A stretch of 64,000 nt of DNA from an uncultured Prevotella sp. (lineage in GTDB: Bacteria > Bacteroidota > Bacteroidia > Bacteroidales > Bacteroidaceae). Shown here piece after piece: positions 31,872 to 40,903 of the stretch (position 1 is its first letter; each line of letters begins with the position of its first letter). Location of the stretch: positions 1 to 64,000 of the forward strand of contig UQWP01000004.1 in assembly GCA_900544825.1 (NCBI GenBank), read 5' to 3'. Both the position numbers and the translations under genes were made by a program. The notes under the pieces were generated by a model, which worked only from the letters and a program-made list of their open reading frames with translations, made no database searches and was not told where the DNA came from.

Positions 31872-34508
31872 TTAGAATTCCTGACCCAAGATGAAGTGGA
31901 ACTGGCTTCCACCCTTCTTGTAACTGCTACCGTTCCATACCTTGTCGAAACCGTAAGCCCAGTCAATACCCATCAGACCCACCATTGGCAGGAAGATACG
32001 TACACCGACACCGGCACTGCGCTTCATGCTGAATGGGTTGAAGTCCTTGGTATCATACCAGGCGTTACCTGCCTCTACGAAGGTCAAACCATAGATAGTG
32101 GTATTGCCCAGGAGAAATGGATAACGGAGCTCCAATGAGAAGCGGTCGTATGCATAAGCATAGTAACCGGTGGTACGGCCGTAAGATACGGAACCGTTCT
32201 CGTAACCACGGAGTCCGATGGTCTCCTCACCATAATAAGATGAATAACCGCTCATACCGTCACCACCCACATAGTAGGTCTCGAATGGACTCTTCTTGTA
32301 CTTGTTGTAAGCACCGAGCAAACCGAGTTCTACACGGGTCATCAATACGAAGCACTTCTGACCCTCTGTAAGTGCGGTATAGGTCTTTGCCTTGAACTTC
32401 CACTTGTGATACTCAATCCAGCGGTATTTCTCCTGCTGCTCCGCAGAGTAGGTTGGAGACTGGGAGTTGTTGGCGAGGTTCTTGTAATCCTTGTTGTCGA
32501 ACGCACTCCATGGTGGAGTAAGGTTCACACTTGCTTCGAACTCTGAACCACGACGTGGGAAGAGCTGGTTGTCGGTTGATGTACGGTTCAATGCGATGGT
32601 CAAGTTCAAGTTGTTCGCATTACCGTTGGTCATCAGCATATAGCTCCAGTTCTTCATCATGTAGCGCTGGTAAGCCAACTGAACAGACAAGGTGAAGTAA
32701 TCATCCGGCCAACGGAGGCGCTTACCCCAACCGAGGCTCACACCCACCATCTGGATGTACTTGTCTGGATCGTAATAATTCTCGTAGTTATTATAGTAAC
32801 CCGTACCATAGCCATACATGTAGCTCATGTAGTTGTTCATGTAGGCACTGTTGTAGTAGTTGCTTGATACGTCGGTACTCTTGCTGTAGTATGCACCTAC
32901 GCTGAACTGGATAGGACGCTTGCCGCCAAACCAGTTGGTAGAGTAGCTTACGTTATAGCTCTGGTAGTAGGTACCGTTGGTCTGTGCACCGATGCTCAGC
33001 ACCTCACCATCACCGATAGGCATGATACCACGATGCTCCTTGTTCTTGTTGAAGAGGTTTGCCATAGAGAAGTTGTTGAGCTTCAAGCCCACACGTCCGA
33101 TGACACCGGTCTGACCCCAACCGAGCGAGAACTCAATCTGGTCGTTACTCTTCTGCTCCAGGTTCCAGTTTACATCCACAGTACCGTCCTCATAGTTAGG
33201 CTTTACATCCGGTGAAACCTTCTCTGCATCGAAGTGACCCATAGAAGCCAACTCACGAGCCGAACGCATCAGGGCATCCTTAGAGAAGAGGTCGCCTGGC
33301 TTGGTACGGAGCTCACGGCGTACTACGTTCTCATAGAGACGGGTATTTCCGTTGATACGTACGTGGCTCAGGTAAGCCTGAGGTCCCTCTGTCACGCGCA
33401 TTTCCAGGTCGATGGAATCGCCGTCGATATTCACTTCGGCAGGATTGATGTTAGAGAACACGTAACCATTGTTGTAATAGAGGTTGCCCACAGCATCTTC
33501 ATCTTCCTGCAATCGCTTGCCCAGGAGTTTCTGGTTATATACATCGCCCTTCTTCATACCGAGCACGGCATTCAGATAGTCGGTAGCATATACGGTGTTG
33601 CCCACCCAGTTGATATTGCGGATAAAGTAGCGCTTACCCTCATCTACCTTGACATATACGTTGACGTGCTTCTCGTCGAAGTTGCTTACGCTGTCTTTCA
33701 GGATCTGCGCATCACGATAACCATACTCGTAGTATTTGTCGATGAGTTTCTGCTTGTCTTCCTTCCATCTCTCAGGAGTAAACTTCTTCGATTTGAAGAA
33801 AGTGGCAAACTTGCCAGCCTCGTGGGTCTTGGCAAAGGCTCCCTTCGAGAAGAGTCCACCCTTGATCTTTCTATCCGAGAGTTTCTCGTTACCGTCGATG
33901 GTAATCTGGTGAACCTTGATTTTCTGTTTCTTATCTACGATCACGTCCAGGATTACCTGGCCCTTGTTAGCCACATCGTCGCGCTGGTTGATCTGGATTT
34001 CAGCATTCTTGAAACCCTTGTCATCGAAGTATTTCTTGGCAAGGATCTTGGCACGGTCGAGCATGTTAGGTGTTACCTGAGTACCCTTAACCATACCGAG
34101 TTTCTGCTCCATATCCTCACGCTCGCTCTTCTTCAATCCCACATAGTGGATGTCAGAGATACGAGGTCTTACTGCGAGATAGATGTGAAGATAAAGTTTT
34201 TCACCCACGATAGAGTCGGCAGCGATAGCGACTTTAGAGAAAAGTCCATGTTTCCAATAGCGCTTGACGGCATTGGTAATAGCGTCGCCTGGCACTTCAA
34301 TCTCTTCTCCCACTGTCAGGCCCGAGATACCAGTGAGCACATAGTCTTCGTATCCTTCCACACCCGACACGTTGATACCTCCAAGGGTCAAGGTGCGAGG
34401 GGTTCCGGCATACGAGATATCTGGATGTACTATCTTATCCTGTGCCATAACCTGCACACTCGCCATGATGCCGAATAGCAGGATGAAAATCTTTCTTAGC
34501 TTGTTCAT
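31872..34508 (-). CDS. bamA: Outer membrane protein assembly factor BamA
   Basis: BamA inserts beta-barrel proteins into the outer membrane. The 878-residue precursor has a signal peptide (FILLFGIMASVQVMAQ), five POTRA domains (about residues 35-455, for example RPRISDIHYVGLKKSEREDM and KVHQITIDGNEKLSD) and a C-terminal 16-strand barrel with the lid motif TIGLRGYENGSVS. The last residues (FHFILGQEF) end in an aromatic as expected. A Tyr/Asn-rich loop of about 45 residues (YMNNYMSYMYGYGTGYYNN) inside the barrel is an unusual surface loop. It follows uppS by 47 bases and precedes three Skp genes. Confidence 0.96.
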   Translation of the reverse strand: MNKLRKIFILLFGIMASVQVMAQDKIVHPDISYAGTPRTLTLGGINVSGVEGYEDYVLTGISGLTVGEEIEVPGDAITNAVKRYWKHGLFSKVAIAADSIVGEKLYLHIYLAVRPRISDIHYVGLKKSEREDMEQKLGMVKGTQVTPNMLDRAKILAKKYFDDKGFKNAEIQINQRDDVANKGQVILDVIVDKKQKIKVHQITIDGNEKLSDRKIKGGLFSKGAFAKTHEAGKFATFFKSKKFTPERWKEDKQKLIDKYYEYGYRDAQILKDSVSNFDEKHVNVYVKVDEGKRYFIRNINWVGNTVYATDYLNAVLGMKKGDVYNQKLLGKRLQEDEDAVGNLYYNNGYVFSNINPAEVNIDGDSIDLEMRVTEGPQAYLSHVRINGNTRLYENVVRRELRTKPGDLFSKDALMRSARELASMGHFDAEKVSPDVKPNYEDGTVDVNWNLEQKSNDQIEFSLGWGQTGVIGRVGLKLNNFSMANLFNKNKEHRGIMPIGDGEVLSIGAQTNGTYYQSYNVSYSTNWFGGKRPIQFSVGAYYSKSTDVSSNYYNSAYMNNYMSYMYGYGTGYYNNYENYYDPDKYIQMVGVSLGWGKRLRWPDDYFTLSVQLAYQRYMMKNWSYMLMTNGNANNLNLTIALNRTSTDNQLFPRRGSEFEASVNLTPPWSAFDNKDYKNLANNSQSPTYSAEQQEKYRWIEYHKWKFKAKTYTALTEGQKCFVLMTRVELGLLGAYNKYKKSPFETYYVGGDGMSGYSSYYGEETIGLRGYENGSVSYGRTTGYYAYAYDRFSLELRYPFLLGNTTIYGLTFVEAGNAWYDTKDFNPFSMKRSAGVGVRIFLPMVGLMGIDWAYGFDKVWNGSSYKKGGSQFHFILGQEF

Positions 34509-34555
34509 TTATACCTTATTATATATAGTATCTATTTTTCGTCCTTTTCCCCCTT

Positions 34556-35308
34556 TTACTTCTCTTCCTCTGCTTCTACCTGAGCCTCGGTCTTGCCGAA
34601 ACGGCGCTGGCGCGACTGGTAGCTCTCGATAGCCTTGTGCAGGCACTCCTCGTTGAAGTCTGGCCAATAGGTATCGCAGAAATACAACTCAGAATAGGCA
34701 ATCTGCCACAACAGGTAGTTGCTGATACGCAACTCACCACCTGTACGGATCAGGAGCTCTGGGTCTGGCATGAAGTTGGTCTCCAGGTGCTTCTCGAAGT
34801 TCTCCTCGGTAAGCATCTTCTCAACTTCCTCATAGCTGGCGCCATTCTCCATAGCCTCCTTCACGGTTTCCTTCATCGCCTTTATGATTTCCCAGCGCGA
34901 AGAGTAGCTCAGGGCTACCACCATGGTCATGGCATCGTTCTTGGCGGTATGGTCCATGGTCTCCTGCAACTTGTCCTGCACAGCCTGTGGCAGACGCTTC
35001 AAGTCGCCGATCACACGGAATCGCACATTGTTCTTCATGAAGATTTCATCCTCCAGAGAAGTCAGCACCAGTCCCATCAGGGCAGAAATCTCGTCGGCAG
35101 GACGATTCCAGTTTTCAGTAGAGAATGTATAGAGTGTAAGGTACTTCACACCGAGGCGAGTACATTCTGATGTAATGCAACGCACTGCGTCAACTCCAGC
35201 CTGGTGGCCGTAGCTGCGATCCTTACCTCTTTCTGTTGCCCAGCGTCCATTGCCATCCATGATGATGGCGATGTGCTCAGGTATTCTGTTCATATCCAAG
35301 TTGTTCAT
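34556..35308 (-). CDS. uppS: Isoprenyl transferase (undecaprenyl diphosphate synthase)
   Basis: UppS builds the C55 lipid carrier used for peptidoglycan and surface glycans. The protein (250 residues) shows the cis-prenyltransferase motifs HIAIIMDGNGRWATERG (catalytic Asp), LYTFSTENWNRP, and the C-terminal PDPELLIRTGGELRISNYLL. A second ATG five codons in (MNRIPEHIAI) is possible. It sits between DUF6089 (24 bases) and bamA (47 bases), the usual Bacteroidales order. Confidence 0.96.
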   Translation of the reverse strand: MNNLDMNRIPEHIAIIMDGNGRWATERGKDRSYGHQAGVDAVRCITSECTRLGVKYLTLYTFSTENWNRPADEISALMGLVLTSLEDEIFMKNNVRFRVIGDLKRLPQAVQDKLQETMDHTAKNDAMTMVVALSYSSRWEIIKAMKETVKEAMENGASYEEVEKMLTEENFEKHLETNFMPDPELLIRTGGELRISNYLLWQIAYSELYFCDTYWPDFNEECLHKAIESYQSRQRRFGKTEAQVEAEEEK

Positions 35309-35332
35309 ATCTTATTTTTTAATTAAGAGTTC

Positions 35333-36028
35333 TTATTCTTCCTTATTACACGTTTTACACTTTGCGCTGAAGCTGTAGGTGAACGAGACCTGCAGCATAG
35401 AGTAGCTGTCCTGGTTTTTCCAGAGTCCGCTGCTCTTGATGCCATAAGGGTCTTTCACCCCATCCAGTTCATCGTTCAGCGAGAAATGGATGCTCCAATC
35501 CACACCTACGTTCATCCGCTCGTTTATCTTGTATTTCGCCCCGATGCCCAAAGGCACGTTGGCGGTAAATACATTCTTCTGCTCTCCCTTCACATAGGTG
35601 GCTCCCAGACCTCCGAAGATGAATGGCACCAGCCTCCTGGCTCCTCTGTAGTCTCTGCCTGTGCCGTAAGGCCAGAAGTTGTATTCGAAGACGAGGCTCA
35701 TATCCACCAGGGTATGGCTGAAGGAGTAGGCTTTCCCATCCAGGTCGGGATAATCGGTCTTCACCTTGTCGTTAGAGCCTTTCAGCTTGCCCAGCCCCAG
35801 GTTGAACCGCAGATCCTTGTAGGGATCGAAGTTGTATCTTCCCACGATGGCAGCCATCGGCTGCTGGTGGGCAAGGATATTGCCATTCAGGTCGCCTTCG
35901 TAGGCAACCAGTCCCACGCCTGCACCTATCTCCATACGATACTGGTAATCGTCCTGTGCCCTCATCACCTGCAACGGCAAGAGGAACAAGACCGCCAGCA
36001 ACAAGCATTTACACAAGCTTCTCCTCAT
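35333..36028 (-). CDS. DUF6089 family outer-membrane beta-barrel protein
   Basis: An exported 231-residue protein with signal peptide LLAVLFLLPLQVMRAQ and an eight-strand beta-barrel pattern (alternating aromatic strands such as YRMEIGAGVGLVAYEGDLNG and FIFGGLGATYVKG), ending in SFTYSFSAKCKTCNKEE. The last residues carry a CxxC pair, odd for an outer-membrane barrel end. The family is linked by position to uppS-bamA in Bacteroidales; its function is unknown. Confidence 0.85.
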   Translation of the reverse strand: MRRSLCKCLLLAVLFLLPLQVMRAQDDYQYRMEIGAGVGLVAYEGDLNGNILAHQQPMAAIVGRYNFDPYKDLRFNLGLGKLKGSNDKVKTDYPDLDGKAYSFSHTLVDMSLVFEYNFWPYGTGRDYRGARRLVPFIFGGLGATYVKGEQKNVFTANVPLGIGAKYKINERMNVGVDWSIHFSLNDELDGVKDPYGIKSSGLWKNQDSYSMLQVSFTYSFSAKCKTCNKEE

Positions 36029-36072
36029 GTCTATACCTTACGCGATATGAATATGATTGATTCCCGCCGGTC

Positions 36073-37467
36073 TTATTCGAAGATGGTCGGGTCCTTGATC
36101 CAGGCATCCTTGTTGAATCGGCCCTTCCATACGCTGCCGTTTCTTACTACCCAGTAGAACTTGTCCTTGTCGCGGCAGAAGCCGAAGCGCTGGGTGGTAG
36201 CAGAGAATCCGGCAGGCATGGTTACGAGCGTATCTACACCCCATGTCAGTCCGTTGTTCTTGCTCTTATACCATTTGCCGTTGCTGCCGAGAGCAACGAA
36301 GCCAGAATCTGCACCGCAAACGAGCACCTGATCCATCATTGGCATCTTGCCACTCTGGAGAGAATCATATTCTATATAGTTCCATGCGCTCTCTGGAGCA
36401 TTGGCAGAGTAATCAGCCACATGATTCCAGAGCGTAGCGATGGTATCGCCATAGCTTGCATCACGGGTACCGAGCAGGAGAACATTCTCTACATTCTTCA
36501 CAGAAGCGATGGTAGAAACATTCATGCTCAGGTTCTGGGTTGGCAGGAGTGAGAAGTCAGCATCCAGCTTCTGGGCAGCCCAGGTTGCGCCATTGTCCTT
36601 AGACACGGCTATGCCTGTAGCGGTGAAGGCATAGAGATACTTGCTGCTGGCACCTACCAACTGCTTGAGCTGGCTGTCCTCGCCTACCTGATTCCAGGTT
36701 TCTGCATCGGCAGAAGCATACACCTTGCCATCCGAGAGGATGTAGAGCTGATCGCCCATCTTCACGGCATTCTGATAATCGGCAGCAGCGAAAGTCTGGT
36801 TGGCAGTTACCTCTGCCCAGTTGTTTCCGTCGCTTGCAACACTCTTGTATATCTTCATTCCCCCGAAGGTCTTGCCAAATACATAGATGTTACTTCCCAG
36901 GGCGAGCACCTTCAGGTCGCTGAGTGCAGCGAGATGCTCATTGAGCTGCGCCTTGGCTTGCCAGTTGAACTCATCGCCTTCCTGCTGATGCACGTTCACC
37001 TTTACTTTGTAAGTAACGTAGGCATTGAGCGAGTTGTTATATACACGAACCTGTCGTAGCTGAGAGAAGTCGATGGAATCGGTGCTGGAATAATACTTTG
37101 CCGAGTCGATCTTCTCAGGATAATCCTTATGCATGATGAAGATAGGGCTGCTGTTCTTGCTGCTGATGGTAGCCAATACGGCAGCGGTCCTTGTCTTGGT
37201 AGGCAAGGAATCTACGTTATAGATCTGGTGGGTAGCCTGATCTATATAAAAATGATAGTTAGCTCCATTCACTTTATCAGCGATCAGAGTATCCTTGCCT
37301 GCAGTAGTCTTCGTGTATCTACCGAGCTTTCCCAAGGAGAAACTCGTGATGGCAGTATCATTTGTATATTCTACTACAGTCTCATCGCTGTTCAAGCATG
37401 AAGAAAGCGACAAAGTAGCTGCAACAAGTGCTATAAAAGCTAAAAATTTACTTTTCATTCTATCCAA
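36073..37467 (-). CDS. DUF6242 domain-containing lipoprotein with BNR-type beta-propeller
   Basis: A 464-residue lipoprotein (LSLSSCLNSDE, lipid cysteine at about residue 24). An N-terminal immunoglobulin-like part (about 30-160) is followed by a beta-propeller with repeated sialidase/BNR-like blades (AVSKDNGATWAAQKL, KSKNNGLTWGVDTLV). The start at 37467 gives MDRMKSKFLA; the inner methionine MKSKFLAFIAL is equally good. It heads the envelope unit that runs to the LolE-like permease. The role is unknown. Confidence 0.82.
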   Translation of the reverse strand: MDRMKSKFLAFIALVAATLSLSSCLNSDETVVEYTNDTAITSFSLGKLGRYTKTTAGKDTLIADKVNGANYHFYIDQATHQIYNVDSLPTKTRTAAVLATISSKNSSPIFIMHKDYPEKIDSAKYYSSTDSIDFSQLRQVRVYNNSLNAYVTYKVKVNVHQQEGDEFNWQAKAQLNEHLAALSDLKVLALGSNIYVFGKTFGGMKIYKSVASDGNNWAEVTANQTFAAADYQNAVKMGDQLYILSDGKVYASADAETWNQVGEDSQLKQLVGASSKYLYAFTATGIAVSKDNGATWAAQKLDADFSLLPTQNLSMNVSTIASVKNVENVLLLGTRDASYGDTIATLWNHVADYSANAPESAWNYIEYDSLQSGKMPMMDQVLVCGADSGFVALGSNGKWYKSKNNGLTWGVDTLVTMPAGFSATTQRFGFCRDKDKFYWVVRNGSVWKGRFNKDAWIKDPTIFE

Positions 37468-37595
37468 TTTTTCTTTTTAGCTGCAAATTTACGGAGAATT
37501 CTTCAAAAAATCGCCCTTTTCTCCTTATTATTATGCAATTTATTGATTTTAGGGGCATTTTTTATATTTTTTAGTGATTTAAAGGAGTAAAAACG

Positions 37596-37632
37596 AAGAA
37601 ATCCCGCCTCTCTTACGAGAAACGGGATTCCA
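37596..37632 (-). terminator. Terminator of pckA
   Basis: AATCCCG (37600-37606) and CGGGATT (37623-37629), extended by CTC/GAG inside, form a hairpin followed on the minus strand by TCTTCGTTTTT. The stretch from here to the next gene start (37467) holds only AT-rich sequence and a probable -7 box (TAAATTTG). Confidence 0.75.
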
Positions 37633-37659
37633 TATTTAGTATAAATTCGAAATGTCGAA

Positions 37660-39273
37660 TTAGAGCTGTGGACCAGCAGCAACGAGAGCCTTACCAGCCT
37701 CGTTTGTCTCATACTTCTTGAAGTTCTTGATGAAACGAGCAGCCAAATCCTTAGCCTTCTCCTCCCACTGAGAAGCCTCAGCGTATGTATCACGAGGATC
37801 GAGGATCTTAGGATCTACGCCTTCCAACTGTGTAGGAACTACGAAGTTGAAGAATGGGATAGTCTTTGTAGGAGCAGCGTCGATTGAGTGGTCGAGGATA
37901 GCGTCGATGATACCACGTGTATCGCGGATAGAGATACGCTTGCCTGTACCGTTCCAACCTGTGTTAACCAAGTATGCCTTAGCACCAGACTTCTGCATCT
38001 TCTTTACCAACTCCTCAGCGTACTTAGTTGGGTGCAACTCCAAGAATGCCTGACCGAAGCAAGCAGAGAATGTTGGAGTAGGCTCGGTGATACCGCGCTC
38101 TGTACCAGCCAACTTAGCTGTGAAGCCAGAGAGGAAGTAATACTTAGTCTGCTCAGCGTTCAAGATAGATACTGGTGGCAATACACCGAATGCATCTGCT
38201 GAGAGGAAGATAACCTGCTTAGCAGCTGGACCCTGAGAGAATGGACGCTGGATGTTCTTGATGTGGTAGATAGGATAAGATACACGAGTATTCTCGGTAA
38301 CAGTCTTATCTGCGAAGTCAATCTTACCATCCTTAGCTACAGTTACGTTCTCGAGGAGAGCGTCACGTGTGATAGCACCGTAGATATCTGGCTCAGACTC
38401 CTTGTCGAGGTTGATAACCTTAGCGTAGCAACCACCTTCGAAGTTGAACACACCCTCGTCGTCCCATCCGTGCTCATCGTCACCGATCAACTTACGCTTA
38501 GGGTCTGTTGACAATGTAGTCTTACCTGTACCAGAAAGACCGAAGAAGATAGCTGTATTCTCACCGTTCATATCTGTGTTGGCAGAGCAGTGCATAGAAG
38601 CCATACCCTTCAATGGCAAGAAGTAGTTCATCATAGAGAACATACCCTTCTTCATCTCACCACCATACCATGTGTTGATGATAACCTGCTCCTTAGATGT
38701 TACGTTGAATACAACGGCTGTCTCTGAGTGGAGACCCAACTCCTTCCAGTTCTCAACCTTTGCCTTAGAAGCATTGTAAACGATGAAGTCTGGCTCCTGA
38801 TCGAACTCAGCCTCGTTCTGAGGACGGATGAACATATTTGTTACGAAGTGTGCCTGCCATGCTACCTCAACGATGAAACGTACCTTCATACGTGTATCCT
38901 TGTGTGTACCGCAGAAACCATCTACTACGAACAACTTCTTGTTAGAAAGCTCCTTCTTAGCGATCTCCTTAACGGCATTCCAAGCCTCTGGAGTAGCCTT
39001 GTGGTTATCGTTATGATATTCCTCAGAATCCCACCATACAGTGTCGTGAGATGTAGCATCGTCAACGATGAACTTGTCTTTAGGAGAACGACCAGTGTAA
39101 ATACCAGTCATTACGTTAACTGCACCGAGCTCAGTCTCCTGACCAACCTCAAAACCCTCGAGACCTTCCTTAGTCTCCTCATTGAACAATACCTCATAAG
39201 AAGGATTGTAGAGAACCTCAGTTGTACCTGTGATTCCGTACTTTGCTAAAACTGACTTATCAAACTTTGCCAT
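37660..39273 (-). CDS. pckA: Phosphoenolpyruvate carboxykinase (ATP)
   Basis: PckA links phosphoenolpyruvate and oxaloacetate. In succinate- and propionate-forming Bacteroidales it often runs toward oxaloacetate, fixing CO2 and making ATP. The protein (537 residues) has the ATP-type signatures YTGRSPKDKFIV, the metal/substrate loop MHCSANTDMNGENTAIFFG, the Walker-like GLSGTGKTTLSTDP, and IGDDEHGWDDEGVFNFEGGC. Length is normal. It is monocistronic, with a strong promoter and a terminator; codon use suggests high expression. Confidence 0.97.
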   Translation of the reverse strand: MAKFDKSVLAKYGITGTTEVLYNPSYEVLFNEETKEGLEGFEVGQETELGAVNVMTGIYTGRSPKDKFIVDDATSHDTVWWDSEEYHNDNHKATPEAWNAVKEIAKKELSNKKLFVVDGFCGTHKDTRMKVRFIVEVAWQAHFVTNMFIRPQNEAEFDQEPDFIVYNASKAKVENWKELGLHSETAVVFNVTSKEQVIINTWYGGEMKKGMFSMMNYFLPLKGMASMHCSANTDMNGENTAIFFGLSGTGKTTLSTDPKRKLIGDDEHGWDDEGVFNFEGGCYAKVINLDKESEPDIYGAITRDALLENVTVAKDGKIDFADKTVTENTRVSYPIYHIKNIQRPFSQGPAAKQVIFLSADAFGVLPPVSILNAEQTKYYFLSGFTAKLAGTERGITEPTPTFSACFGQAFLELHPTKYAEELVKKMQKSGAKAYLVNTGWNGTGKRISIRDTRGIIDAILDHSIDAAPTKTIPFFNFVVPTQLEGVDPKILDPRDTYAEASQWEEKAKDLAARFIKNFKKYETNEAGKALVAAGPQL

Positions 39274-39355
39274 TTTATTTTAAATGTATTTAAGTTGTGA
39301 ATAATTTCTCTTTACTTTGGTTGACAGAAGAAATCTTCATTCTCCAAAACCGCCG

Positions 39356-39386
39356 CAAAGTTACAAAAAATATGTTTTATAGCAAA
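39356..39386 (-). promoter_or_regulatory. Promoter of pckA
   Basis: On the minus strand TTTG (plus 39386-39383), 19 bases, TAACTTTG (plus 39363-39356): a full consensus match, with a leader of about 80 bases. Confidence 0.85.
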
Positions 39387-39612
39387 GATTCTTAGATAAT
39401 ATTCTTGCTTTTTAAAAGCTTTTTAGGTTAAAGAATTAAAAAATCGACCAATTCATCTATAATTTGCCATATTGACTTTGCAAATATTCGCTGCAAATCT
39501 GCTTCATCCAAATTCATTTTTCCACCTATTTTATATATAGGGCTTCAGAAGGCACATCAAAGCTCATGGATGACACCCGGTGAAGGCGGAGGAAAAAAAT
39601 AACGGAAAACAT
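39387..39612. other. AT-rich gap between divergent pckA and upp promoters
   Basis: No gene, hairpin with T-run or clear repeat was seen in these 226 bases. Confidence 0.5.
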
Positions 39613-39643
39613 TTTGTGGTTTCCGGATTTTGCCTTATCTTTG
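39613..39643 (+). promoter_or_regulatory. Promoter of upp
   Basis: TTTG (39613-39616), 19 bases, TATCTTTG (39636-39643). The start codon lies 83 bases downstream. Confidence 0.85.
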
Positions 39644-39726
39644 CAACACCTTTGCTGCATCTTTACAGAAGATTTCAGAAGGAATAAACATCGATTGAAA
39701 TAACAAGAATATAAATACTACGACTT

Positions 39727-40386
39727 ATGAAAATTAATAATCTGAGCGAGCATAACTGCATCATCAACCGATATCTGGCTGAGATGCGCGACTGCGAGTA
39801 TCAAAAGAACCGACTCCTCTTCCGCAACAACATCAAGAGAATCGGCGAGTATGAGGCATTTGAGATTTCAAAGACCCTCAATTACGAGAACAGAGACGTG
39901 ACTACCCCTCTTGGTGTAGCCCAGGTTAATTTCCCTACCGACAAGATTGTCATCGGTACCATATTCCGTGCCGGTCTGCCTTTCCACGAGGGTTTCCTCA
40001 ATATCTTCGACCACTCCGGCAATGCTTTCGTGAGTGCCTATCGCGAATATACCAACAAGGAGCATACCGAGGTGGGGGTTCATATCGAGTATCTGGCTAC
40101 TCCAGACCTCACCGGCAAGACACTCATCATCGCAGACCCGATGCTTGCCACCGGTATCAGCATGGAGATGGGTATGAAGGCGCTCCTTACCAAGGGAAAA
40201 CCTAAGCACATCCATGTAGCCTGCGTGCTTGCCGCTCCTGAAGGCATCGAGCACGTCAAGAAGACATTCCCGGAGGATAAGACTACCATCTGGTGTGCAT
40301 CCATCGATGAGGGACTGAACGAGCACAAGTATATCGTTCCTGGTTTCGGCGATGCGGGCGACCTCTGCTACGGAAGCAAGCTCTAA
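39727..40386 (+). CDS. upp: Uracil phosphoribosyltransferase
   Basis: Upp salvages uracil with PRPP to give UMP. The protein (219 residues) has the uracil-type PRTase layout: an N-terminal arm, GTIFRAGLPFHEGFLNIF, the PRPP loop IIADPMLATGISMEMG and the C-terminal uracil site IDEGLNEHKYIVPGFGDAGD. Length and motifs are normal. It is monocistronic with a strong promoter, and no ordinary terminator follows; instead a 348-bp inverted-repeat element begins 27 bases after the stop. Confidence 0.95.
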   Translation: MKINNLSEHNCIINRYLAEMRDCEYQKNRLLFRNNIKRIGEYEAFEISKTLNYENRDVTTPLGVAQVNFPTDKIVIGTIFRAGLPFHEGFLNIFDHSGNAFVSAYREYTNKEHTEVGVHIEYLATPDLTGKTLIIADPMLATGISMEMGMKALLTKGKPKHIHVACVLAAPEGIEHVKKTFPEDKTTIWCASIDEGLNEHKYIVPGFGDAGDLCYGSKL

Positions 40387-40412
40387 AGCGAAAAACGGCT
40401 GCGCAGAAAGCC

Positions 40413-40760
40413 ACTTTCGCTTTTACCCTTCACCCTTCACCTTTTTAGGATAAACCACTAGCTATCAGTACATTAAACAGGTAAAGGGTTAAACCAACCC
40501 TTCACCACCCTTCACCCACCCTTCACCTTTTCACGAAGTCCAGCCATCATTGAAGACAGTGGCTGGTCATCATAGATGACAAGAGCTGGTCACCATAGAT
40601 GACCAAACTTAGTTTCTGAAATGATTCGCCCACTCATAAATTCAGGGTGAAGGGTGGTGAAGGGAGGGTGAAGGGTCAAGCCAACCCTTCACCCGTCCTA
40701 CTCTTTGTATATCAACAACTTACACCCAAAAGGTGAAGGGTGAAGGGTAAAAGCGAAAGT
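40413..40760. repeat. 348-bp nested inverted-repeat element (MITE-like) with 33-bp perfect ends
   Basis: The ends 40413-40445 and 40728-40760 are perfect 33-bp inverse copies built from ACCCTTCACC-type steps. Inside, 40497-40517 and 40645-40664 form a second inverted pair (20 of 21 bases). At the centre two copies of a 19-base motif (GCTGGTCATCATAGATGAC at 40562 and a one-base variant at 40585) lie 23 bp apart, each itself a palindrome, next to the small hairpin CCAGCCA/TGGCTGG. No coding frame of note and no clear target-site duplication are seen. Confidence 0.75.
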
Positions 40761-40829
40761 AGCGCTTGATACGCAAGAAAATGAAGCAGTAGCGCTTACC
40801 AGCAAAACTCCTTCACGACATAACGAATC

Positions 40830-40890
40830 TTGCCTCACCACGGCAAGATATTGCCCTGGCAGAGGGCAATATTGTGCCATAGTGAGGCAA
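40830..40890. repeat. REP-like imperfect palindrome
   Basis: TTGCCTCAC (40830-40838) pairs with GTGAGGCAA (40882-40890). Inside, GGCA/TGCC and ATATTGCCC/GGGCAATAT continue the stem with few mismatches. It has no T-run on the outgoing side of either strand, so a simple terminator is unlikely. It lies 14 bases past the end of the uridine-kinase fusion gene. Confidence 0.6.
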
Positions 40891-40903
40891 AAAACACTAA
40901 CTC

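Noticed and set aside
37503..37793. Arg/Leu/Ser-rich 96-residue frame on the minus strand
   Set aside because: It overlaps the pckA 3' end in another frame and runs through the pckA terminator; composition is that of a shadow frame.
40413..40760. Insertion sequence
   Set aside because: The ends look like terminal inverted repeats but there is no transposase frame and no clear target duplication; called MITE-like instead.
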